Of a stretch of DNA of 14,365 nucleotides, positions 7,400-14,365 are shown piece by piece. The stretch comes from Frondihabitans sp. GTDB lineage: Bacteria; Actinomycetota; Actinomycetes; Actinomycetales; Microbacteriaceae. The stretch covers positions 1 through 14,365 of the forward strand of contig JAODMX010000192.1 of assembly GCA_025464735.1 (NCBI GenBank), written 5' to 3'. Each line of letters starts with the position of its first letter. Within the stretch, counting starts at the first letter, position 1. A program made the translations under genes and the position numbers. The notes beneath the pieces are model-generated. The model worked only from the letters and a program-made list of their open reading frames with translations, made no database searches and was not told the DNA's origin.

Positions 7400-7557
7400 T
7401 CGGACGTCCTTCGTGTGGGGTGCGGGGGCCGCCGAACGAAGCCGACAGCAGCTTTCACACACGACGACCCACCCAATGAGGGGGTGTCGTGGGGCCGAGA
7501 CGACACAATACCTTGTACGTACGCATGTCTTTCGGGAGGCAGGCAGAGCAGGGGAAC
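7400..7557. promoter_or_regulatory. Divergent intergenic region between the glycosyltransferase operon and the secreted-protein operon
   Basis: These 158 bp must carry the leftward promoter for the small protein/GT4 genes and the rightward promoter for the exported-protein pair. I see no pair of boxes good enough to name. The most AT-rich patch is around 7506-7524; it holds CACAAT on the plus strand, TATTGT on the minus strand and the palindrome GTACGTAC (7515-7522), so start sites could cluster there. An imperfect inverted repeat lies at 7460-7491. Confidence 0.4.
7460..7491. repeat. Imperfect inverted repeat in the divergent promoter region
   Basis: The left arm CACGACGACCC pairs with the right arm GGGTGTCGTG around a short centre containing AATGA; the outer six bases CACGAC/GTCGTG are perfect and the inner part has wobble or mismatch. 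Its place between two divergent genes suggests an operator for a dimeric regulator, but it could be chance in GC-rich DNA. Confidence 0.3.
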
Positions 7558-8118
7558 ATGAGTCGCAAATCGACGACAATCTGGATAGTCGGCGCCGTCG
7601 TGGTGGTCGGAGCGGGGATCACCGTCGCTGCCGTCTCGCTCGGGCACGCCCCGGCCGGGGTAGGCGCGGGCGGTACGAGCAAGCCGCACACAACCGCGAC
7701 GTCGACCCCGCGGCCGACCGCGACGAGCACACCCGGCAACGGGGCCTCGGATCCTTCGAACCCGTCGACGGCACCCGCAGTCGTGGATCCTCAACCATCG
7801 TCGACGACCGCCCCTCCCGTCACGGTCAAGAAGGTCGTTCCCGCCATGAGCTACTACGACTACAAGTCCGGCACGCTGAGCCTCGGCGGAGGAGTCTCCG
7901 GCCTGGTCGACACCGGCGGCACCTGCACCGTGACCGTGACCCACGGATCCAGCACGGTCACCCAGAAATTCTCAGCGAGCGCCGGCCCGTCCTCCACCGA
8001 CTGCGGAGCGATGAGTATCACGTCGTCGAAGTTCACCACCGGCACCTGGAACCTCACGATCGCCTACTCGTCGCCGCGGGCCGAGGGCACATCGGCGGTC
8101 ACGCAGGTGACGCTGTGA
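7558..8118 (+). CDS. Membrane-anchored exported protein with a Thr/Pro linker and a small two-cysteine domain
   Basis: A 186-residue protein. Residues 1-7 are basic, residues 8-28 form one hydrophobic segment (signal anchor or signal peptide), and residues 40-90 are a Thr/Ser/Pro-rich linker of the kind that spans cell wall. The C-terminal domain (about 93-186) is rich in alternating polar and hydrophobic residues, with Cys123 and Cys149 as a likely disulfide, and resembles a beta-sandwich (Ig-like) fold; that fold is inferred, since I do not recognise the family. There is no lipobox cysteine, so it is not a lipoprotein. The ATG at 7558 is preferred, with AGGGG just upstream and the basic/hydrophobic start expected of an exported protein; upstream in-frame ATGs at 7489 and 7525 would place extra residues before it. 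Its stop overlaps the next start by 4 bp (GTGA), so the two proteins are probably made together and may work together at the cell surface. Confidence 0.78.
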   Translation: MSRKSTTIWIVGAVVVVGAGITVAAVSLGHAPAGVGAGGTSKPHTTATSTPRPTATSTPGNGASDPSNPSTAPAVVDPQPSSTTAPPVTVKKVVPAMSYYDYKSGTLSLGGGVSGLVDTGGTCTVTVTHGSSTVTQKFSASAGPSSTDCGAMSITSSKFTTGTWNLTIAYSSPRAEGTSAVTQVTL

Positions 8119-10229
8119 AGGGCTGGCTGCGGCGCGTCGCCGCCTTCGCGGTGCCCGTCGCGCTGATCGCCGGGGCGCTCACGGTGGCGACAACGGTCGT
8201 CTCGTCCGAGACGCAGTCGGCGAGCGCAGCGTCCACCGCCGGATTCGACGCCGGGCAGATCATCACCGATCAGACGTTCTATGACACAGGAACGATGACG
8301 GCGGCGTCGATCCAGAGCTTCCTGAACGGGAAGGTCGCGACCTGCGCGTCGGGCTACACCTGTCTGAAGAGCTACTCGCAGACGACGACGACGCGCGCCG
8401 CCGACGCCTATTGCAAGGCATACACGGGTGCTTCGAGCGAATCGGCGGCCACGATCGTCTACCGGGTCGGTCAGGCCTGCGGCATCAATCCGCAGGTGCT
8501 CCTGACAACCCTTCAGAAAGAGGAAGGCCTCGTCACGTCGACCAGCCCCTCGACGTCGGCCTACACGATCGCGATGGGCTTCGGCTGCCCGGACACGTCA
8601 GCCTGCGACACGACCTACTACGGCTTCTTCAATCAGGTCTACTCGGCCGCCCACCAATTCCAGGTCTACGCGAAGAACCCGACCTACTTCCGGTACCGCG
8701 CAGGCTTCAACAACGTCATCCAGTACAGCCCCGACACCTCGTGCGGATCGAAGACGGTGTACATCGAGAACCAGGCGACGGCGAGCCTGTACAACTACAC
8801 GCCGTACACCCCGAATGCGGCTGCCCTCGCGGCCGGGTACGGCTCGGCTCCCTGTGGCGCCTACGGAAACCGGAACTTCTATCTCTACTTCTCGGACTGG
8901 TTCGGCAGCCCGAACGGGCTCCTCGAGTCCGCCTCCTTCGAAGGCGGCTCGGCGACGGGCTGGACCCCCGCCGGAGGCCTCCACCGCGCTGTCGTCAACA
9001 ACGCTTCCGTCGCTCAGAACGGCAGCTATTATCTGACGGCCAACACCGGTGTGGCGGGAGCCAGCCTCTACCAGACCGTGACTCGCTCCTCGACGACGTC
9101 CGAGGCGATGACAGCCTCGATCTGGCTCCGTTCGGCGAGCGGCACCTCGACCGGCAGCCTCACCGCGTGGGGTCTCGGCGGCACGACCGAGTCGAAGTCG
9201 CAGACCTTCACCGTCGGCACCACGTGGACCCAGGTCACCGTCGCACTCCCCTTCAACGTCGCGCACTCGAGCGCCCGGATGCAGGTCACCCTGGGGACTC
9301 TCGGCGCCAGCCTGTACATGGACAACGCAGCCCTCACGTTCGCGACGGCACCGCCGAAACAAAACCTTCTCATCAACGGATCCTTCGATTCCGGCATCGC
9401 CCCGTGGGACGGCGGCAACGGCGCCATGAACAAGGCGACCTCGAGCGACCCCCGCTTCGTCATGGACGGCCCGACGTTCGGCGCGGCAAACACACTGGTG
9501 CCTGGCCGAAGTCTCGCCCAGGCGATTCCGATCACTCCGGTGACGAACCAGCAGTACACCTTCACGATCTACCTGCGAACGTCCGACAGCGTCAATCCGT
9601 TCAGAGGGACCCTCGCCCTCTGGGCGCTCGGCGGCACGAGCAACGTCGTCGCGACGAAAACGTTCTCGGCCGTCCACTCAGGCTGGACGAAGGTCCAGAC
9701 CACCGTCAACACGGGAACGAGCGGAGCCACCAGGCTCAAAGCTGAGGTCTATCTCGGAACGCTTAAGTCGACACTGTGGCTCGACAAAGGCAGCGTCTCA
9801 CCGAACCGCCTGACGCAGGGCTCCTTCGAAACCGGCACGGCGCCGTGGAACCACGGCACCGGCGTCAAATGGGCCACCTACAAGGGCACAGGACTCCCCG
9901 ACGGAACGGCGTTCCTGCAGACGAACGCTGCGACCGCCGGCACCTCGATCACTCAGGACCTCACCCTCCAACCTCTCATCGGATCGACCTACACCGCCTC
10001 GATCTGGGTGAAGAACGGCTCGACGACGGCCGCAACGGGACGACTCGCCCTGTGGTCGTTCGGCGCGGTCTCGAGCGCGGCGAGTCAGTCGTTCACCACC
10101 ACAGGCACCTGGACCCTTGTGCAAGTCACCATCCCCATCTCGACGACCGACATCACCGGGTTGCGCATCGAGGTGTACGAGGACTCTGTGGGGATCAACA
10201 TGAATCTGGATTCGGCACTGCTTTACTAG
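8115..10229 (+). CDS. Secreted protein with a lysozyme-like domain and three carbohydrate-binding-like repeats
   Basis: A 704-residue exported protein. The signal peptide is MKGWLRR plus a hydrophobic core to about residue 29, with likely cleavage after the Ala/Ser-rich stretch near 36-41. Residues 45-265 form a cysteine-rich domain (C77, C83, C100, C122, C158, C164, C210, C247; probably four disulfides) with NPQVLLTTLQKEEGLV (125-140), which resembles the catalytic glutamate region of lytic transglycosylases, so E136 or E137 is the candidate; MGFGCPD (154-160) and YYGFFNQVY (168-176) follow. This N-terminal domain is known to me only as an uncharacterised actinobacterial family. Residues 266-704 are three repeats of about 140-150 residues, each opening with a (N)GSFE/SFE-type motif and resembling CBM4/9-like jelly-roll modules. 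Inferred role: binding and perhaps cutting wall glycan. The GTG start overlaps the upstream stop by 4 bp. The frame is open upstream to 6906, but that part is antisense to or overlaps other genes. Confidence 0.85.
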   Translation: MKGWLRRVAAFAVPVALIAGALTVATTVVSSETQSASAASTAGFDAGQIITDQTFYDTGTMTAASIQSFLNGKVATCASGYTCLKSYSQTTTTRAADAYCKAYTGASSESAATIVYRVGQACGINPQVLLTTLQKEEGLVTSTSPSTSAYTIAMGFGCPDTSACDTTYYGFFNQVYSAAHQFQVYAKNPTYFRYRAGFNNVIQYSPDTSCGSKTVYIENQATASLYNYTPYTPNAAALAAGYGSAPCGAYGNRNFYLYFSDWFGSPNGLLESASFEGGSATGWTPAGGLHRAVVNNASVAQNGSYYLTANTGVAGASLYQTVTRSSTTSEAMTASIWLRSASGTSTGSLTAWGLGGTTESKSQTFTVGTTWTQVTVALPFNVAHSSARMQVTLGTLGASLYMDNAALTFATAPPKQNLLINGSFDSGIAPWDGGNGAMNKATSSDPRFVMDGPTFGAANTLVPGRSLAQAIPITPVTNQQYTFTIYLRTSDSVNPFRGTLALWALGGTSNVVATKTFSAVHSGWTKVQTTVNTGTSGATRLKAEVYLGTLKSTLWLDKGSVSPNRLTQGSFETGTAPWNHGTGVKWATYKGTGLPDGTAFLQTNAATAGTSITQDLTLQPLIGSTYTASIWVKNGSTTAATGRLALWSFGAVSSAASQSFTTTGTWTLVQVTIPISTTDITGLRIEVYEDSVGINMNLDSALLY
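8907..10226 (+). repeat. Three tandem protein modules inside the secreted protein
   Basis: Residues 265-410, 416-563 and 564-704 repeat one plan. Each starts with SASFEGG, NGSFDSG or QGSFETG followed by W, has a Q-(T/A/D) strand, then ASIWLRS, FTIYLRT or ASIWVKN, then LTAWGLGG, LALWALGG or LALWSFGA, then a FT/FS...W-T strand, and ends in YMDNAAL, WLDKGSV or NLDSALL. The copies have diverged, so the duplication is old. The plan fits jelly-roll carbohydrate-binding modules. Confidence 0.8.
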
Positions 10230-10242
10230 TGCGGCACTGCGT

Positions 10243-10263
10243 GGACCGACGCACGGCTGGTCC
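10243..10263. repeat. Short inverted repeat overlapping the gmd promoter
   Basis: GGACC and GGTCC are separated by 11 bases, just upstream of the -10 box at 10269 and over the place where a -35 box would be. It could be an operator or a weak hairpin after the preceding operon. There is no T-run, so it is not a typical terminator. Confidence 0.25.
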
Positions 10264-10268
10264 CCGGC

Positions 10269-10274
10269 TATAGT
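10269..10274 (+). promoter_or_regulatory. -10 box for the gmd pair
   Basis: TATAGT matches five of six consensus -10 bases and lies 40 bp before the chosen start of gmd. The -35 region is weak. Transcription from here would begin near 10281, after the in-frame ATG at 10278, which supports the downstream TTG as the true start. Confidence 0.5.
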
Positions 10275-10301
10275 GACATGTCGGAAAACGCCGAAGAACC
10301 T

Positions 10302-10306
10302 AAGGA
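10302..10306 (+). promoter_or_regulatory. Ribosome binding site deciding the gmd start
   Basis: AAGGA stands seven bases before the TTG at 10314. The ATG at 10278 has no comparable site. This, with the -10 box position, decides the start. Confidence 0.65.
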
Positions 10307-10313
10307 ATCTGAA

Positions 10314-11303
<990 letters not shown>

Positions 11304-11323
11304 TTCCGTTCAGGATCCGAGAC

Positions 11324-12268
11324 ATGCCGAAAGCGCTCATCACCGGAGTCTCCGGGCAGACGGGCAGCTATCTCGCCGAGAACCTCCTTGCCCGCGGCTG
11401 GGAGGTTCACGGCGTTCAGAGGGACGCCGTCCGGGAAGAGTCGATCCCTGCGGGTGTCGAGCTCCATCAGGCCGACCTCGCGGACTTCGGCGCCACGACC
11501 GCGGTCATCGCGCAAGTCGCCCCTGACACCCTGTGGAACCTCGCGGCCCTCAGCTCGGTTGCGGCATCGTGGGCCAGACCCCTCGAGACAGCCCAGCTGA
11601 ACGGGGCTGCCGTGGCGAACATCCTGGACGCACTGAGGGCTCTTCCTGCCTCGACTTCCGGACGAGGGTTCGTGCAAGCCTCGAGCGCCGAGATGTTCGG
11701 CACAGCCGACGAGAGCCCTCAGACGGAGCTCACGCCGATCCGTCCGGTCAACCCCTACGGGGCCTCAAAGGCCTACGCGCACGCCTTGACGGGTGCCTAC
11801 CGGGCCGCGGGCCTGCGCGCCTCGAGCGTGATCCTGTACAACCACGAGTCGCCTCGTCGACCCGAAGCGTTCGTGACCCGGAAGATCACCGCCGGCGTCG
11901 CTCGAATCGCCCGAGGTGAGCAGAGCGAGCTCGTGCTCGGCAACCTCGACGCCAAGCGCGACTGGGGCTGGGCTCCCGACTATGCCGAGGCACTGGCTCT
12001 GGTCGGTCTCGCCGACGGCGCCGACGACTACATCGTCGCCACGGGCGAATCTCACACCATTCACGACTTCGTCGCCGCGGCCTTCGCCGCAGCGGGCATC
12101 AGCGATTGGGAGCATCTCGTGCGTGTCAATCAGGAGTTCGTGCGCCCGACCGACGCGACCGAGATGCGCGGTGATGCCTCGAAGATCACCCGTTCCCTCG
12201 GCTGGCACCCCACGAAGAGGTTCGCCGAGGTCGTGGCGGCGATGGTCGAGTTCGACCTCCGCTCCTGA
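11324..12268 (+). CDS. Gmd-like NAD(P)-dependent epimerase/dehydratase (second GDP-mannose dehydratase paralogue)
   Basis: A 314-residue extended SDR, clearly homologous to the gmd product upstream: GVSGQTG (8-14), QASSAEMFG (118-126; S121 and E123 align with the Gmd catalytic pair), NPYGASK (143-149; Y145, K149), YNHESPRRP (172-180), FVTRKI (183-188), LGNLDAKRDWGWA (205-217) and DDYIVATGE (234-242). The retained glutamate and Tyr/Lys are what a working dehydratase needs. It has diverged and is shorter in the middle, so it may be a second dehydratase with another substrate, a heteromeric partner, or an enzyme recruited for the next step (4-keto reduction or epimerisation); the sequence alone does not decide. 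The ATG at 11324 has AGGA eight bases upstream and fits the Rossmann start. It lies 20 bp after gmd and converges with the membrane-protein gene, 16 bp away. Confidence 0.88.
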   Translation: MPKALITGVSGQTGSYLAENLLARGWEVHGVQRDAVREESIPAGVELHQADLADFGATTAVIAQVAPDTLWNLAALSSVAASWARPLETAQLNGAAVANILDALRALPASTSGRGFVQASSAEMFGTADESPQTELTPIRPVNPYGASKAYAHALTGAYRAAGLRASSVILYNHESPRRPEAFVTRKITAGVARIARGEQSELVLGNLDAKRDWGWAPDYAEALALVGLADGADDYIVATGESHTIHDFVAAAFAAAGISDWEHLVRVNQEFVRPTDATEMRGDASKITRSLGWHPTKRFAEVVAAMVEFDLRS

Positions 12269-12275
12269 TCAACGC

Positions 12276-12294
12276 TCCGCGCCGCTAGCGCGGA
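12276..12294. terminator. Hairpin between convergent genes
   Basis: TCCGCGC and GCGCGGA form a perfect 7-bp GC-rich stem with a 5-base loop, eight bases after the gmd-paralogue stop and spanning the stop codon of the opposite gene. No T-run follows on either strand, so it could be a two-way intrinsic terminator of the U-less kind reported in Actinobacteria, or simply a 3'-end stabilising hairpin. Confidence 0.5.
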
Positions 12295-14360
12295 ACCACC
12301 ACACCGTTCGCCTTGAGCGTGCCGAAGTAGACCCTGCGGGTCGACGAGTCGATCCCGTTGGGCAGCTTGTTGATGAAGCGGTTCCACATCGGCACGGTGA
12401 TCGTCAGTGCCGGCTTCTCGTTGCGCGCCGGCGTGGGCAGGGCCATCGGGTTGTAGGCGATCACCGGGATGTCGCCGACCTTGGCGTGGATCTGCTCGAG
12501 ACCCTTCTGCGTCATGTCGGGGCTGAACACGCTGATGACGGGCACATTGCAGGAGGTACGGATCGTCAACGCGTAGTTGATCGGTGCACTGTCACGAATC
12601 AGAAGCGCCATCTTCGCGTTGCCGATCTCCTTGCAGATCAGGCTGACCTCGGTGTACTGGTTGCCCTCATTGCGCACCAGCAGCAGCCCGTTCCAGGTCA
12701 CGATCGGACTGAAGGCCACGACCGCCGCTGCGACCACGGCGAGGATCTTCACCCAGCGCTTCGCGGCGTACTGCCACGCGAGCGCCATGGGCACGCAGGA
12801 CGCGATCAGAAACCCGGGCGTGATCACCGGCAGAATGCGGCGGTAGGCCCAAATCTGGTCCGGTGTGATCGACACCCGCGTGAAGTAGACAGCCGCGGCC
12901 GCCAACGGTGCGAGCGCGACGATGAGTGACGCCAGGTCCTTCTTGCGGACCCCGCGCCAGACGAGGAGTCCGAAGCCGATGATGGCCAGACCGATCATCG
13001 GCCAGCCGTAGTACCAGCCGATCCAGGCCATCGTCTGCTCTTCGTAGGAGCGCGTGGGATCCTGCGGGAGACCTCCCAACCGCTGGAGGCCCATGATCGT
13101 GCTCGCGGCTCCGGGGTTCTGGAAGTGGCCGACGTACCAGAGTGGGCGCGACAGCCAGAAGAGCAGAACGGCGACGATCACACCTCCGAGAGGAATCGCG
13201 ACGCGACGCCAGATCGTCTTCATCCGCGCCGGGGTGAGCACAAGGCCCACCGTCCAGCAGACGAAGAACAGGATGACCACGGCGAAACTGCCGAGGATGA
13301 GGTCGTGGATCTGGCTCTGGAGCGACGTGACGTACGCGTACTTGTGCAGACGGAGAGCCTCGACGCCCGAATACGTGGTCAAGGCGCAGAAGACGACGAA
13401 GAGGAGCGAACCGATGAAGATCGGGCGACGTTTCTCGCGGGGGATGAACCCGAGGCCTGCGACCCCGAGAACTGCGAGAGCACCGATGCCGGCGATCACG
13501 CCATCGATGCGAGCCGTGCTTGCCACGCCGATGAAGATGCCGGCGATCACGAAGTCGTGCTTCGAGAGCGAGCGGACTGCCGAAACGAGCCAGGTGAGGC
13601 CGGACGCCGCCACGAGAAGCATGATGATCTCGGAGTATGTGCCACGTGCCAGGTAAATGTACGAGATCGAAATACCGAGAGCGAGTTCGGGGACCAGAGC
13701 CCAGAGGGGCCCAACGATGCGTCGCGCGAGGCCGTAGACGGCGACGAGACCGCCGAGACCCACCACGAGGTTCGCCTCGAGCGACGCCTTGAAGCCACCC
13801 AACCACCCGAAGATCGCGATGACCCCCGGAAGGACGTCACCACCCTGAAGGACGACGAAGCCGGGAGCGTTCGGGCCGAAGAGTCCGAGCCGATAGCTGA
13901 AGCCCGGCATCGTGCCGAGAACGTCTTTGCTGAAGTTGATGTTGACCCAGGTGGAGGGCGCGTGCTGAAGCCAGAGTCCCTCGAGGAGATAGATGCCGGG
14001 GTCGCGGGTCGCGTCGAACCATTCCGAGGCGAATGGCGCATTGCCTGCGAACCAGACAACGGCAATCACGAGGGCCGCGCCTGCGCCGATCGCTGACGCG
14101 CGGCTGACCGCGATGCGCTCGCGCGCGTTGAAGAACTGCAGCACGACCATGAACACGAGAGCGCCCGGCAGCACGAGCCATGCGTAGAAGATCTGGAAGG
14201 TCGTGCCGAGACTGGCGGCCAGGACGAGCCCGAGGAAGACGAGAGGGATCCGGTCCGGTAGGGAAATCAGGAAGCGAGACCAGAAGGAGCCACGGTCGAG
14301 GGAGGCGCTGTCTTGGGACCGCAGGTCCCGTCGCCGAACCGGTGCTGCGACACTCGACAT
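12285..14360 (-). CDS. GT-C-like polytopic membrane glycosyltransferase, paralogue of the left-edge protein
   Basis: A 691-residue integral membrane protein. About a dozen hydrophobic segments lie between residues 37 and 551 (for example 37-53, 58-76, 89-106, 270-305, 313-330, 355-375, 387-405, 455-468, 476-493, 510-530, 536-551), followed by a soluble C-terminal tail of about 140 residues (552-691), probably outside the cell. The first large loop holds TRDPGIY (118-124), with D120 the candidate catalytic residue for a GT-C/PMT-like enzyme. Other marks are LQGGDVLPG (171-179), YSE (242-244), ARID (283-286) and IWAYRRILPVITPG (503-516). Inferred role: moving a sugar from a polyprenyl-phosphate donor onto an exported glycan or protein. 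The ATG at 14360 lies 5 bases from the window edge, so its ribosome site is not visible and a start further out cannot be ruled out; the similar N-terminus of the paralogue supports this one. It shares no operon with the gmd genes, which converge on it. Confidence 0.82.
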   Translation of the reverse strand: MSSVAAPVRRRDLRSQDSASLDRGSFWSRFLISLPDRIPLVFLGLVLAASLGTTFQIFYAWLVLPGALVFMVVLQFFNARERIAVSRASAIGAGAALVIAVVWFAGNAPFASEWFDATRDPGIYLLEGLWLQHAPSTWVNINFSKDVLGTMPGFSYRLGLFGPNAPGFVVLQGGDVLPGVIAIFGWLGGFKASLEANLVVGLGGLVAVYGLARRIVGPLWALVPELALGISISYIYLARGTYSEIIMLLVAASGLTWLVSAVRSLSKHDFVIAGIFIGVASTARIDGVIAGIGALAVLGVAGLGFIPREKRRPIFIGSLLFVVFCALTTYSGVEALRLHKYAYVTSLQSQIHDLILGSFAVVILFFVCWTVGLVLTPARMKTIWRRVAIPLGGVIVAVLLFWLSRPLWYVGHFQNPGAASTIMGLQRLGGLPQDPTRSYEEQTMAWIGWYYGWPMIGLAIIGFGLLVWRGVRKKDLASLIVALAPLAAAAVYFTRVSITPDQIWAYRRILPVITPGFLIASCVPMALAWQYAAKRWVKILAVVAAAVVAFSPIVTWNGLLLVRNEGNQYTEVSLICKEIGNAKMALLIRDSAPINYALTIRTSCNVPVISVFSPDMTQKGLEQIHAKVGDIPVIAYNPMALPTPARNEKPALTITVPMWNRFINKLPNGIDSSTRRVYFGTLKANGVVVPR

Positions 14361-14365
14361 ACGGA

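Noticed and set aside
6906..8114. Upstream part of the very long rightward open frame that ends at 10229
   Set aside because: It runs antisense to the GT4 gene and the small gene and then out of frame through the 7558-8118 gene. Its Arg/His-rich composition is that of shadow translation. The real gene starts at GTG 8115 with a signal peptide.
10213..10240. Nine-base direct repeat CGGCACTGC and a 5-bp hairpin around the stop of the secreted-protein gene
   Set aside because: The direct repeat is short and its spacing has no clear meaning; the hairpin is too weak and has no T-run, so I do not call it a terminator.
11324..12268. Calling the second SDR gene rmd (GDP-4-keto-6-deoxymannose reductase)
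   Set aside because: Its position fits, but the sequence keeps Gmd-specific motifs (NHESP, FVTRKI, LGNLDAKRDWG) and the dehydratase glutamate. I therefore left it as a Gmd-like paralogue.
11916..12929. 337-residue rightward open frame spanning the convergent junction
   Set aside because: It is out of frame with the Gmd paralogue and antisense to the membrane protein; the composition looks like a shadow and it crosses a hairpin at 12276-12294.
12667..13806. 379-residue leftward open frame within the large membrane-protein gene
   Set aside because: It is an Arg/His-rich out-of-frame reading of a sequence whose main frame gives well-formed membrane helices.

Overview
The window is high-GC DNA with densely packed genes, frequent GTG and TTG starts, and stop/start overlaps such as ATGA, TGATG and GTGA. 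With protein families typical of Gram-positive high-GC bacteria, this points to an actinobacterium. Microbacteriaceae is my best guess, from overall feel rather than from a marker gene. The region looks like a cell-surface polysaccharide locus: building, exporting and decorating a glycan on the outside of the cell. No tRNA, rRNA, transposase, integrase or CRISPR array is visible.

Layout. Positions 1-7399 are transcribed leftward. In transcription order they hold a 106-residue protein of unknown function (7399-7079), two related GT4 glycosyltransferases (7076-5499 and 5499-4024), then, after a 153-bp gap with a good extended -10 promoter, an ABC-2 exporter permease (3870-2908) and its ATPase (2905-2171), a membrane-linked GT2 glycosyltransferase (2134-1151), and a GT-C-like polytopic membrane protein (1154 to beyond the left edge). 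A 158-bp divergent intergenic region (7400-7557) separates this block from a rightward two-gene unit: a membrane-anchored 186-residue protein with a small disulfide-type domain (7558-8118) and a secreted 704-residue protein with a lysozyme-like domain and three carbohydrate-binding-like repeats (8115-10229). Next come two rightward GDP-mannose 4,6-dehydratase paralogues (10314-11303 and 11324-12268). Last, a leftward 691-residue membrane protein (14360-12285) is a clear paralogue of the one cut by the left edge. No gap without a gene exceeds 160 bp.

How the genes may work together (inference). The Gmd-type enzymes supply a GDP-6-deoxy-hexose; the two GT4 enzymes extend a lipid-linked chain in the cytoplasm; the ABC pair (Wzm/Wzt or TagG/TagH type) moves the chain out; the GT2 enzyme charges polyprenyl phosphate with a sugar; and the two GT-C-like membrane proteins use such donors to decorate the chain outside. 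The secreted lysozyme-like protein and its membrane-anchored partner could remodel or bind wall glycan where the polymer is attached. A priming glycosyltransferase, a recognisable GDP-4-keto-6-deoxymannose reductase and an attachment ligase are not seen in the window and may lie outside it.
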